Assembly: GCA_963656825.1 (NCBI GenBank)
Contig: CAVKJG010000030.1
Coordinates: forward strand, 1 to 24,845
Source of the DNA: CAG-841 sp963656825
GTDB taxonomy: Bacteria > Bacillota > Clostridia > Oscillospirales > CAG-272
Direction: 5' to 3'
DNA length: 24,845 bases
Shown here: one piece after another, positions 1 to 7,599 of the stretch
Layout: each line of letters begins with the position of its first letter
How positions within the stretch are numbered: the stretch's first letter is position 1
Made by a program: the position numbers and the translations under genes
The notes under the pieces: model-generated
Databases searched by the model: none
What the model was told of the DNA's origin: nothing
The model's input: the letters and a program-made list of their open reading frames with translations, nothing else

Positions 1-2
1 AC

Positions 3-593
3 TATCTGATAATTACAAATATTGTGGATATAATTTTACTTGGGGCATTCTCATTCCGATTTTCGGCAGGATACCATATGGAGCGATTTGTCATAACGAA
101 GGAAAACAGGATAGATATGCAGAAGGGGTTTCAGTGTTCTGCTTTTTCCACAGCATACGTCCTAAGGCATTTTAACTTGGAGGTCTATGGCGGTACTCTT
201 TATTCAACCATGCCCCACAAAATGAAAAGCGGATATGTTTATCCAAAAGGGGTATATGATATGCTGCGAAGCTATGGAATGAAAGTGAAATATTGTCGTG
301 GCAATTTGAACGCTTTAAAAGTGGATTTGCAAAAGGGAAATCCGGTTATCGTAATGATACGGGTACAAAAGGACAAGGATTGGCTGCATTATGTTCCGGT
401 AGTCGGATTTGACGAGGAACATGTGTTTTTGGCGGAATCTCTGCCAGAATTGATAAATTGTAAGAAGGTCTTATATAACCGCCGGCTTAGAAATGAGGAG
501 TTTTTACAGCTTTGGAATACTTCTATGCTGAAACAGCCTTTTTATAAAAATACTTATTTTGCTGTTAAGAGTAAGTCGGAAACGGCTTTATAA
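3..593 (+). CDS. C39-like papain-fold cysteine peptidase, 5' partial
   Basis: The frame is open to the left edge, so the true start may lie outside the window. In-frame candidates are GTG at 24 and ATG at 79. Counting from GTG 24, a hydrophobic stretch (residues 2-9) looks like the end of a membrane anchor. It is followed by the nucleophile region FQCSAFSTA (Cys38 with Gln37 before it) and the histidine region WLHYVPVVGFDEE (His122), the order and spacing of bacteriocin-processing type C39 or C39_2 peptidase domains. There is no attached ABC transporter, so this is a stand-alone, probably membrane-anchored peptidase or peptidase-like protein; its substrate is unknown. It is followed after 22 nt by the GNAT gene on the same strand. 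Both are AT-richer than the rest of the window, which suggests accessory cargo. The domain call is moderately sure, the activity is inference. Confidence 0.6.
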   Translation, partial: YLIITNIVDIILLGAFSFRFSAGYHMERFVITKENRIDMQKGFQCSAFSTAYVLRHFNLEVYGGTLYSTMPHKMKSGYVYPKGVYDMLRSYGMKVKYCRGNLNALKVDLQKGNPVIVMIRVQKDKDWLHYVPVVGFDEEHVFLAESLPELINCKKVLYNRRLRNEEFLQLWNTSMLKQPFYKNTYFAVKSKSETAL

Positions 594-615
594 AATAGAA
601 AATTGGAGGTGTAGC

Positions 616-1203
616 ATGGCAGAGTTATTTCAATGTTTTCCGTATTTAACAAGCGAAAGGCTTATTATTAGAAAAATGACCGAAGATGATATCGATTCTT
701 TGAGCGAAATAACCAATAATGAAAATGTGTACCGATACATTCCGCCATTTTTATATAAAAAGAGTCGCGGCAATTTACTGGCAGCAATTAGAAACCTCGG
801 TGGCAGAGACTTTGATAAAAAGAAAATGATTATTGCAGGTATCTATCTAAGTGCAGAACCTGACAGGCTCATTGGACTTGCTGAAATGTTTGATTATAAA
901 AAAAGAACAAACCAGATAACGATAGGTTATCGAATCAATGAAGCATATTGGCACAGAGGAATTGCAACGGAAACGGTAGCATTGCTGATAGCATATTTAT
1001 GTGACGATATAGGGATTCAGACAATAAAAGCATTTGTTATGCCGGAGAATAAATACTCTGAAAGAGTTCTTATGAACAATGGCTTTACTAAAGATAAGAA
1101 TATGGTTCAGGGTAAAAACTGGGGCGGAAAAGAAGTGGTTGGTTTGCACGTATTTACATATAAAAATAGCCTTTCCCAAAATGATGCAGTATATTCAAAA
1201 TAG
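616..1203 (+). CDS. GNAT family N-acetyltransferase (RimJ/RimL-like)
   Basis: A 195-residue protein of the Acetyltransf_3 type, which transfers acetyl from acetyl-CoA to an amine such as a protein N-terminus or a small molecule. It opens with TSERLIIRKMTEDD, the typical N-terminal strand-helix of this family. It has a central strand ending in IGYRINEAYWHRGIATE (residues 103-119), where HRGIATE corresponds to the pyrophosphate-binding loop of motif A. The conserved end NKYSERVLMNNGF also fits. ATG at 616 is chosen because GGAGGT at 605-610 lies six bases upstream; the frame is open further upstream but without a better site. It follows the peptidase gene by 22 nt and probably shares its transcript. 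The substrate cannot be read from the sequence. Base composition is AT-rich like the peptidase and unlike the downstream genes. Confidence 0.85.
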   Translation: MAELFQCFPYLTSERLIIRKMTEDDIDSLSEITNNENVYRYIPPFLYKKSRGNLLAAIRNLGGRDFDKKKMIIAGIYLSAEPDRLIGLAEMFDYKKRTNQITIGYRINEAYWHRGIATETVALLIAYLCDDIGIQTIKAFVMPENKYSERVLMNNGFTKDKNMVQGKNWGGKEVVGLHVFTYKNSLSQNDAVYSK

Positions 1204-1239
1204 CAGTTGCAGACAGCAGTTTCAAGCGCTATAATGAAG

Positions 1240-1258
1240 TGGCAACACTTTGGCAACA
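1240..1258. repeat. Direct repeat TGGCAACA x2
   Basis: TGGCAACA occurs at 1240-1247 and again at 1251-1258, an 11-base period that is close to one helical turn. It lies just after the AT-rich peptidase/GNAT pair. Same-face repeats of this size are typical of protein binding sites, including integrase arm sites. No integrase gene is in the window, so the role is open. Confidence 0.35.
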
Positions 1259-1321
1259 GAAAATCAGTAAGCCAGAATAAAATGTGCAAATAAGGTAAAA
1301 TATCGGGAGTTTTTGAATGAA

Positions 1322-1343
1322 ACTTAAACAAAATAGTTTAAGT
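1322..1343. repeat. Perfect 8-bp inverted repeat in spacer
   Basis: ACTTAAAC at 1322-1329 and GTTTAAGT at 1336-1343 form a perfect inverted repeat around the 6-base spacer AAAATA. It has no following T tract, so it is not a terminator on either strand. It could be an operator or an end of a transferred segment. The surrounding 1204-1476 spacer holds no convincing gene. Confidence 0.4.
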
Positions 1344-1383
1344 CAAAGCAACAACTTGCCGAGTGGGAATGACCCCAAAACAC

Positions 1384-1411
1384 AAAGCTCCGTCATGTGC
1401 GGAGCTTTTTT
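1384..1411 (+). terminator. Intrinsic terminator after the GNAT gene
   Basis: AAAGCTCCG at 1384-1392 pairs perfectly with CGGAGCTTT at 1400-1408 around a 7-base loop, followed by a T tract through 1411. It lies about 180 nt after the acetyltransferase stop and separates the AT-rich pair from the sigma factor gene. Confidence 0.8.
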
Positions 1412-1421
1412 GATAAATTTT

Positions 1422-1449
1422 TTGAAACCGAATTTGAAAAGCGGATACT
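1422..1449 (+). promoter_or_regulatory. Candidate promoter for the sigma-factor gene
   Basis: TTGAAA (1422-1427), a 16-base spacer and GATACT (1444-1449) resemble a housekeeping promoter (5/6 and 4/6 matches). It would give a leader of only about 20 nt before the ATG at 1477. It lies directly after the terminator, where a new promoter is expected. The -10 match is modest, so an alternative promoter type is possible. Confidence 0.4.
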
Positions 1450-1476
1450 TCTTAAGCGAAAGGTGGCGGGAAGAGA

Positions 1477-3069
1477 ATGAAAGACGGGAAAAATCTTGCG
1501 GAGCTTCGCATCGGTGAATTTACCTCCGAATATTTTGAAAGAGTTTATTATTACTGTCTGAAAAAGACGGGCAGCGAGACGGAGGCGGCGGAGCTTTCGC
1601 AGGATATAGCGCTCGGAATAATCGAGCAGCTGCGCCGAGGGGCTTGTCCCGACAGCTTTTCGGGCTGGGTCTGGCAGATAGTGCGCAATATCTACGCAGG
1701 CTGGGCAGCCGAAAAGCACAAGACAAGGGAAAGACTTTCGGATACGGATATTTCGGAATTTGAAATTCCGGACAATTCCGATTTTGTTTCCGACATTATA
1801 CGGGAATATGACATAGCCGCCGTCCGACGCGAAATGGCTTTCATTCTTTCGGAATACAGAAACGTTTTGCTGATGTACTATGTACAAAGCAGGCGCGTCT
1901 GCGATATTGCGAAAAATCTCGGCATCCCGGAGGGCACGGTCAAAACAAGGCTTTTCCGTGCAAGACAAAAACTGAAAGAAGGTATGTATATGGCAAGAGA
2001 ATTCGGAAAAAGAAGTTATAACCCGGAAAGACTGAGCTTTTCGGCATCGGGAAATCAGCCGTCGGGACTGCCGTGGGGCGCGGTACAGAGAAAGATACCT
2101 GTAAATATTCTGTGCGAAGCAAACAACAATCCGTCAACGGTTGAGGAGCTGGCGATAGAACTCGGTATTGCCGCGCCTTATATGGAGGAAGAGGTTGATA
2201 TTCTTGAAAAAGGAGAGCTTCTCAGAAAGCTCGACGACGGAAAATACATCACAAATTTCTTCATTGCACCAAGCGAATGTATAGAAGAGGTGAATGCGCT
2301 CTGCGAGGATTTCGCCTATGACAATTACAAAAAATTCTGGCAGGTGGCAAGCGATTTTGTGACAAAGCACTATGCGGAGTTTATCGGCGAAAGCACCATG
2401 AGCGAGCAGGACGCGACAATGTTTTTCTTTTTTAAACTCGTAACAACGGTGAAGGAAACAGCCGACGGCGACTGGGGCTTTATCGGATATGAGCAGGGCG
2501 CACGGCGCGGCAGAATAAACGCGTGCATCTTCGGCGACAACGGAACAATTATCTCCAATGACTGTAATAAATTGCACTTGCGCGGCTATGTCGATGTGTA
2601 CGGCATGTTCGGAAAACGGATTTATAAAGATAGTTGTTATGTACAGTCAAGCTATCTGCCGGCAATCCGCGAGCTTGTGAAAAACGGATACAGCACAGAA
2701 GGCTTCACGGATTCACAAAAGAATATATTGGACAGATTCTGCAACAACGGCTACTTTGTAAAGGACGGCGACAGATACAAGCCGACTATACTTATTTTCG
2801 AGGGAGATAAGCTGAGCGAGCTTAGAAATTTTATGATCTGCGAGCACAGGGAAGAATACGACGCTCTTGTGGCGGCAATGAAAAAGCTTCACGACGATGC
2901 AGTCGGCGTAATATCGAAATACAGCGTGCCTTATCTTAAGGACGATTTCGATTATTATGTTTCTATGATGCTTTACAGGATGAGAGGCTGTGTTGCGGCT
3001 CTTGTAAAGGATAACGGACTTTACACCGGCGGAAACGGAGATTTCGGCTATTTCTCATACAAAAAATGA
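1477..3069 (+). CDS. ECF-type sigma-70 factor fused to winged helix and long C-terminal domain
   Basis: 530 residues, against about 160-200 for a plain ECF sigma factor. Residues 16-84 match sigma region 2 (DNA melting and -10 recognition). Residues 115-168 match region 4, with the helix-turn-helix VCDIAKNLGIPEGTVKTRLF that reads the -35. After a short linker, residues 205-262 look like a winged-helix domain, including STVEELAIELGIAAPYMEEEV and a wing DGKYITN. The last 270 residues are soluble, rich in aromatic residues, and I do not recognise them; they may sense a ligand. No anti-sigma factor gene lies next to it, which fits self-contained control by the C-terminal extension (inference). 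A purine-rich stretch GGGAAGAG precedes the ATG. The gene is monocistronic and convergent to the ABC exporter, with a shared terminator. Confidence 0.8.
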   Translation: MKDGKNLAELRIGEFTSEYFERVYYYCLKKTGSETEAAELSQDIALGIIEQLRRGACPDSFSGWVWQIVRNIYAGWAAEKHKTRERLSDTDISEFEIPDNSDFVSDIIREYDIAAVRREMAFILSEYRNVLLMYYVQSRRVCDIAKNLGIPEGTVKTRLFRARQKLKEGMYMAREFGKRSYNPERLSFSASGNQPSGLPWGAVQRKIPVNILCEANNNPSTVEELAIELGIAAPYMEEEVDILEKGELLRKLDDGKYITNFFIAPSECIEEVNALCEDFAYDNYKKFWQVASDFVTKHYAEFIGESTMSEQDATMFFFFKLVTTVKETADGDWGFIGYEQGARRGRINACIFGDNGTIISNDCNKLHLRGYVDVYGMFGKRIYKDSCYVQSSYLPAIRELVKNGYSTEGFTDSQKNILDRFCNNGYFVKDGDRYKPTILIFEGDKLSELRNFMICEHREEYDALVAAMKKLHDDAVGVISKYSVPYLKDDFDYYVSMMLYRMRGCVAALVKDNGLYTGGNGDFGYFSYKK

Positions 3070-3077
3070 CAACAAAA

Positions 3078-3113
3078 AACAGCTCCCTGCAAAACGCAGG
3101 GGGCTGTTTTTGC
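3078..3113. terminator. Bidirectional terminator between sigma-factor gene and ABC exporter
   Basis: A 13-bp stem (3078-3090 with 3096-3108, one T-G wobble) is closed by a 5-base loop. A tracts on the left and T tracts on the right make it work on both strands. It sits in the 48-nt gap between two convergent genes. Confidence 0.9.
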
Positions 3114-3117
3114 TTTA

Positions 3118-4851
3118 TTACGCTCCGCCGAACTGACTGAAATAAAGCTTTGCATAAAAGCCGTTCTGCTTTATCAGCGACGAATGATTTCCGCGCTCGA
3201 TAACGTGACCGTCCTTCATTACAAGTATAACGTCGGCTTCTTTTATTGTGGAAAGGCGGTGCGCCACTATAAACGAGGTGCGTCCGGCCATCATTTTTGA
3301 AAATGCCGACTGTATTTTCATTTCGGTGCGAGTGTCGATGGATGAGGTCGCTTCGTCAAGGATAAGCATCTGCGGAAGCGACAGCATTGCGCGCGCTATG
3401 CACAGAAGCTGGCGCTGACCTGCGGAAAGGTTGCTTCCGTTTTCTTTTATTACGGTCAAATAGCCGTCCGGAAGTCTTTTGATAAACGAATGTGCGTGAG
3501 CCGCCTTTGCCGCGGCTTCGATTTCTTCATCCGTGGCGTCGGGCTTTCCGAATGAGATATTATCGCGCACCGTACCGGACGACAGCCATGTGTCCTGAAG
3601 CACCATACCGTATCTTGTGCGAAGATCTCTGCGCGTCATATCGCGTATGTCGGCGCCGTCAACCTCTATGCTTCCCTGATTTACATCATAAAAACGCATA
3701 AGAAGATTTATAAGCGTGGTCTTTCCGCAGCCGGTAGGACCTACTATCGCTATTCTTTGTCCGTGCTTTACGGAAAGAGAAAGATCTTCGATAAGCGGTC
3801 GGGACGGGATATAAGAAAACGATACGTTTCTGATCTCCACGTTTCCTTTCGGTGCAGGGGATTTCGGATCGCTGCTTTCGGGAATTTCGTCGCTTTCGTC
3901 GAGAAGCTCAAATACTCTGCCCACGCACGTGAACGCGTTCTGAAGCTCGGTTATAACGCCGCTTATTTCGTTGAAAGGCTTGGCGTACTGTGAAGCATAG
4001 CTTAAAAACACGCTGAGCTGACCGACGGAAATATGTCCGGAAACGGCATAAAGCGCGCTTATAAGCGTCACCACCGCATAAACCACGTTGTTTATAAGTC
4101 TTGTGCTGGGATTTGTAAGGCTTGAAAAGAAGGTGGCGTTCATTGCCGCTTTACCGAGCTTTTCGTTTACCTCGTCAAAGTCCTTTATGCTTTCGGCTTC
4201 GTGACCGAACGCTTTTACAACGCTCTGACCTTCGACAAGCTCGTTTGTGAGCGCCGTCTGCTCTCCGCGAGCGGTCGCCTGTTCCTTGAAAAAGCGGTTT
4301 GTTCTCGAAGCGATGAATTTTGCCACAAAGAACGAAAGCGGGGTGAGGACAAACACCGCAAGGGCTATTTTCCAATTGAGGTAAAGCATTATGCCGAGGG
4401 TTGAAAGTATCGTTATAACTCCGGTAAAAAGCTGCGTAAAGCCCAAAAGAAGCCCGTCCGAGAAGGTATCGACGTCGGCTATCATGCGGCTTACCGTATC
4501 GCCCGAGGGGTGAGTGTCAAGATACGCAAGCGGAAGAGAGTTTATTTTTTTGCTTATTTTGTCGCGGAGGTCGCGGCACACGGAAAAGGCAATATTGTTG
4601 TTGCAGTCTGCAAGAAATTTCTGCGCCGCCGCGCCGAGAGCGGCTGTAGCCGCAACCATTATCACCGCCCTTGCGACGATTTCAAAATCGACTCTGCCTT
4701 TTTCCGTCATTGCGTCTATCGCGTTTCCGCAGAAAACGGGAATAAGAAGCTGAGCCGCAGTGCTTATCAGCGCAAGAAGTATGCTTGCCGCAACGGAAAG
4801 GGAATACGGCTTTATAAGCGAAAGAACGCGCGCGGTTGTTTTCTTTTTCAT
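3118..4851 (-). CDS. ABC exporter half-transporter, catalytic subunit of heterodimer
   Basis: 577 residues with an N-terminal six-helix transmembrane domain (about 1-310) and a C-terminal nucleotide-binding domain. The Walker A is GPTGCGKT (371-378), the signature LSAGQ (475-479), and Walker B LILDE with catalytic Glu500. The switch histidine is His531 in AHRLST. These intact Walker B and histidine residues mark it as the catalytically competent half of a LmrCD/BmrCD-like heterodimeric multidrug or lipid exporter; its partner carries substitutions at both places. The signature has Ala instead of the usual Gly, and that signature completes the partner's degenerate site. Its ATG overlaps the stop of the partner gene by 4 nt (ATGA), so the two are translationally coupled. 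Substrate is unknown. Confidence 0.92.
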   Translation of the reverse strand: MKKKTTARVLSLIKPYSLSVAASILLALISTAAQLLIPVFCGNAIDAMTEKGRVDFEIVARAVIMVAATAALGAAAQKFLADCNNNIAFSVCRDLRDKISKKINSLPLAYLDTHPSGDTVSRMIADVDTFSDGLLLGFTQLFTGVITILSTLGIMLYLNWKIALAVFVLTPLSFFVAKFIASRTNRFFKEQATARGEQTALTNELVEGQSVVKAFGHEAESIKDFDEVNEKLGKAAMNATFFSSLTNPSTRLINNVVYAVVTLISALYAVSGHISVGQLSVFLSYASQYAKPFNEISGVITELQNAFTCVGRVFELLDESDEIPESSDPKSPAPKGNVEIRNVSFSYIPSRPLIEDLSLSVKHGQRIAIVGPTGCGKTTLINLLMRFYDVNQGSIEVDGADIRDMTRRDLRTRYGMVLQDTWLSSGTVRDNISFGKPDATDEEIEAAAKAAHAHSFIKRLPDGYLTVIKENGSNLSAGQRQLLCIARAMLSLPQMLILDEATSSIDTRTEMKIQSAFSKMMAGRTSFIVAHRLSTIKEADVILVMKDGHVIERGNHSSLIKQNGFYAKLYFSQFGGA

Positions 4852-6572
4852 TGCTTTGCCTCCGTTCCGAACTGGCTTTCGTAGATTTCTTTATACACAG
4901 CGCAGCCTTCGAGAAGCTCTTCGTGCTTTCCCGCGCCGACAAGCCTTCCGTCGTCAAGAACGAGAATTTTGTCGGCATAGGCTATCGAGCCTGCGCGCTG
5001 ACTTACGATAATGACGGTAAGATTTTCCGGCAGAGCCTTTATGGCTTTGCGGAGCGCGGCGTCGGTCGCATAGTCGAGGGCGGAGGTGCTGTCGTCGAGA
5101 ATAAGTATGTCGGCGCCGGCAAGGAGCGCTCTTGCTATTGTAAGACGCTGCTTTTGTCCGCCCGAAAGGTTTGATCCGCCCTGAAGAACCTTTTCGTCAA
5201 GACCGTCGGGCTTTTGCCGCACGAATTCAGCCGCCTGCGCCGTTTCGAGCGCGCGCCATATTTCGTCGTCGGTGGCGTTTTTGTTGCCCCAGAGCATATT
5301 CGAGCGTATCGTTCCCGAAAAAAGACGCGGCTTTTGATCGACTATCGCAACCGAGGAAAGAACTGCGTCTTTTGAAAGAGATTTAATAGGCTCTCCTTTC
5401 AGATAAACACAGCCCTTGGTGGCATCGTAAAAGCGCGGAATAAGCCGCACAAGAGAAGATTTTCCGCTTCCCGTTCCGCCTATTATTCCTATCGTGTCGC
5501 CGCGATTTGCGGAAAAAGATATATCGGTAAGCGAATCCGCGCCGGCTTCCGCATATCTGAGCGAAACCTTATCGAAACGGATTATTTCATCGCAGTCAAG
5601 ACCAACGCCCGTTCCGTCAAAGGACATAGAGCTTTCGGTATCGAGCACCTGAGCTATGCGTCCCATTCCGGAAATTGATTTTCCGAGCAGAACGACAAGA
5701 TTTGCAAGCTTTACAAGCTCAATGAGTATCTGACCTATATAGTTTATCAGGGCTATGACATCTCCCGAAAGAAGTACGCCGCCATCGACCTTTTCGGCCC
5801 CGAGCCAGAGGATAAGCACGATAACTGCGTTGACGGCAACGTATGTCAGCGGATTCATCAGCGCGGCGATTTTTCCCACACGGATCTGCGCTTTTGTAAG
5901 CGCGGAATTTATCTTTGTGAATTTTTCATTTTGAACCTCTTCGCGACCGAACGCGCGGATAACGCGGACGCCGTTCAGATCCTCGCGCGTCGCGCCCGTT
6001 ACGCCGTCGAGCTCCTTCTGCACGCTTTTGTACATCGGCGCGGTGATAAACATAATTCCGAAAACTATAACGAACATAACGATTATTGCGGCAACGAAAA
6101 TAAGCGCGATTTCCGCGTTTATTGTGAACGCCATTATCATTGCGCCGAACACGATAAACGGACTGCGGAGGAACAGCCTCAAAAACATATTTGCGCCGTT
6201 TTGAACCTGATTTATATCGCTTGTCATTCTCGTTATGAGGGTTGACGTGCCTATTTTGTCAAGCTCGGTAAAGCTCAGGCTCTGAATTTTTTCAAGAAGC
6301 TGACGGCGGAGTCCCGTCGCGGTGCCGACGGATGCTTTTGCGGCGAAATACTGCGCAACAAAGCAGCACGCAAGACCGAGAACCGCCATTCCGAGAAGCA
6401 TGGCAAAGCGTGTTATTATATAGCGACGGTCACCTTCTGCTATACCTTTGTTTATGATGCTTGCGACGATTATCGGAACGATAAGATCAAAGCAGGCTTC
6501 AAGCATTTTGAAAAGCGGAGCGATTATTGCTTCGCGCTTGTATTTTTTAAGATACGGAATAAGATATCGCAT
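4848..6572 (-). CDS. ABC exporter half-transporter, degenerate-site subunit of heterodimer
   Basis: 574 residues, first gene of the two-gene exporter operon. A six-helix transmembrane domain (about 15-300) precedes an ATPase domain with Walker A GGTGSGKS (365-372), consensus signature LSGGQ (469-473) and Walker B LILDD. The catalytic Glu is Asp494, and the switch histidine is replaced by Gln525 (VSQRAG). This is the known pattern of the non-catalytic half of heterodimeric exporters. ATG at 6572 is chosen because GGAGAG lies seven bases upstream; the frame extends further, but through the promoter region and into the divergent LysR gene. It is expressed from the divergent promoter region shared with the LysR regulator, which probably controls it (inference). 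Confidence 0.92.
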   Translation of the reverse strand: MRYLIPYLKKYKREAIIAPLFKMLEACFDLIVPIIVASIINKGIAEGDRRYIITRFAMLLGMAVLGLACCFVAQYFAAKASVGTATGLRRQLLEKIQSLSFTELDKIGTSTLITRMTSDINQVQNGANMFLRLFLRSPFIVFGAMIMAFTINAEIALIFVAAIIVMFVIVFGIMFITAPMYKSVQKELDGVTGATREDLNGVRVIRAFGREEVQNEKFTKINSALTKAQIRVGKIAALMNPLTYVAVNAVIVLILWLGAEKVDGGVLLSGDVIALINYIGQILIELVKLANLVVLLGKSISGMGRIAQVLDTESSMSFDGTGVGLDCDEIIRFDKVSLRYAEAGADSLTDISFSANRGDTIGIIGGTGSGKSSLVRLIPRFYDATKGCVYLKGEPIKSLSKDAVLSSVAIVDQKPRLFSGTIRSNMLWGNKNATDDEIWRALETAQAAEFVRQKPDGLDEKVLQGGSNLSGGQKQRLTIARALLAGADILILDDSTSALDYATDAALRKAIKALPENLTVIIVSQRAGSIAYADKILVLDDGRLVGAGKHEELLEGCAVYKEIYESQFGTEAKQ

Positions 6573-6606
6573 TGTTTTACTCTCCGTTTTGTTTATTTCA
6601 CAGCTT

Positions 6607-6634
6607 ATTATACCATATAAATTCATATTGACAA
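6607..6634 (-). promoter_or_regulatory. Promoter of the heterodimeric ABC exporter
   Basis: On the minus strand, TTGTCA (6634-6629) and a perfect TATAAT (6612-6607) are 16 nt apart, giving a leader of about 25-30 nt. The -35 overlaps the -35 of the divergent LysR promoter almost completely, offset by one base. Confidence 0.65.
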
Positions 6635-6675
6635 ATATATATTTTGCGGTATAATTATATATATAACATATGAAT
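6621..6675. repeat. Inverted repeat ATTCATAT / ATATGAAT around LysR promoter
   Basis: ATTCATAT at 6621-6628 is exactly mirrored by ATATGAAT at 6668-6675, 39 bases apart. The left arm lies at the overlapping -35 elements and the right arm just downstream of the LysR start site. The placement suits two half-sites for a looping or tetrameric regulator such as LysR, but the region is AT-rich and chance is possible. Confidence 0.4.
6628..6655 (+). promoter_or_regulatory. Consensus promoter of the LysR gene
   Basis: Perfect TTGACA (6628-6633) and TATAAT (6650-6655) with a 16-base spacer. The predicted start is near 6662, about 25 nt before the ATG. It shares its -35 bases with the divergent exporter promoter, so the two promoters should compete for polymerase. 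Confidence 0.75.
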
Positions 6676-6686
6676 CGGAGCTTTTT

Positions 6687-7556
6687 ATGGATATTCGTCA
6701 GCTTACTTATTTTGTAGCGGCGGTCGAAGAAAAAACAGTCACCGCCGCCGCCGAAAAGCTGCATATGACTCAGCCCCCGCTGACAATGCAGCTTCATATG
6801 CTTGAGGACGAGCTCGGATGTAAGCTTTTCCGTCGTGACGGAAGAACGCTTTCGCTTACCGACGCCGGACAGCATTTTTATATCCGTGCGCTTGAAATAA
6901 CAGGAATGTGTGACAGCGTAAAAAACGAAATGAACGATTATCGGAGCGGAAATGCTGGCGAGCTTCGCATAGGCGCGATATCATCGGTGCGGGGCACGCT
7001 TTTTACCGATTGGATAAAGGCTTATCACGAAAAATATCCCTGCGTCAAAATATCGGTTCACGGCGCAAACACATATCAGCTTCTGGAACAGCTCCGCAAC
7101 AGAGAAATAGATATGGCGATCATACGCACTCCGTTTCCCGCGGGAGATTTTGAAACCGAATACATACGCAGGGAAGAAATGTCCGCAATAGGTAGCGGCA
7201 AATTCTTTTCGTGCGACGGCGACGATATAACCCTGCGCGAGCTTTCGCAAGTTCCTCTTATAGTATACCGCAGGTGGCAGAAAATAATAGAGTCCGTATT
7301 TGAAACGTCGGGACTTGTGCCGAAAATATGCTGCGTAAACGACGACGCGGAAATGACGCTTTCTCTTGCGCTCGGCGGAATAGGCGTCGGCCTTTTACAT
7401 ACGTCGGCGCTTCCCGAAAAATGCGATAAGAGCATAAGAATACTGAAGCTGCACGAAAAGGCGCTTTCTTCGGAGATAGCGCTTGTCTGCCAGAGCAAAA
7501 AATCGCTTCCGGAGCCTTCGGCGCTTTTCTGGAGGCTTGTGAGCGAAAACAAATAA
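6687..7556 (+). CDS. LysR-family transcriptional regulator
   Basis: 289 residues, usual length for the family. The N-terminal winged helix-turn-helix starts MDIRQLTYFVAAVEE and contains TAAAEKLHMTQPPLTMQLHM (residues 18-37) and the ELGCKLFRRDGR wing typical of LysR. The rest is the periplasmic-binding-like effector domain, with GELRIGAISS at the first strand and a glycine-rich LALGGIGVGLL near residue 230. Effector is unknown. GGAG lies six bases before the ATG. It is divergent to the ABC exporter with overlapping promoters, the usual layout of a LysR protein and its target, so it probably regulates the exporter and itself (inference from position). Confidence 0.93.
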   Translation: MDIRQLTYFVAAVEEKTVTAAAEKLHMTQPPLTMQLHMLEDELGCKLFRRDGRTLSLTDAGQHFYIRALEITGMCDSVKNEMNDYRSGNAGELRIGAISSVRGTLFTDWIKAYHEKYPCVKISVHGANTYQLLEQLRNREIDMAIIRTPFPAGDFETEYIRREEMSAIGSGKFFSCDGDDITLRELSQVPLIVYRRWQKIIESVFETSGLVPKICCVNDDAEMTLSLALGGIGVGLLHTSALPEKCDKSIRILKLHEKALSSEIALVCQSKKSLPEPSALFWRLVSENK

Positions 7557-7592
7557 AAATCCGCCCGATTTTTTATTTCGGGCGGATTTTTT
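7556..7592. terminator. Bidirectional terminator after LysR gene
   Basis: AAAATCCGCCCGA pairs with TCGGGCGGATTTT, a 13-bp perfect stem around a T-rich loop, followed by more T. It begins at the last base of the LysR stop codon and also serves the convergent ABC-2 permease gene, which ends at 7600. Confidence 0.9.
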
Positions 7593-7599
7593 ACAGATA

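Noticed and set aside
1317..1517. A 66-codon open frame across the spacer before the sigma-factor gene
   Set aside because: It runs through the inverted repeat and the terminator, and into the sigma-factor start in another frame; no ribosome site or family.
6573..6875. A longer start for the first exporter gene, reaching back to 6875
   Set aside because: It would cover the divergent promoters and the start of the LysR gene; the start at 6572 has a good ribosome site and gives the normal length.
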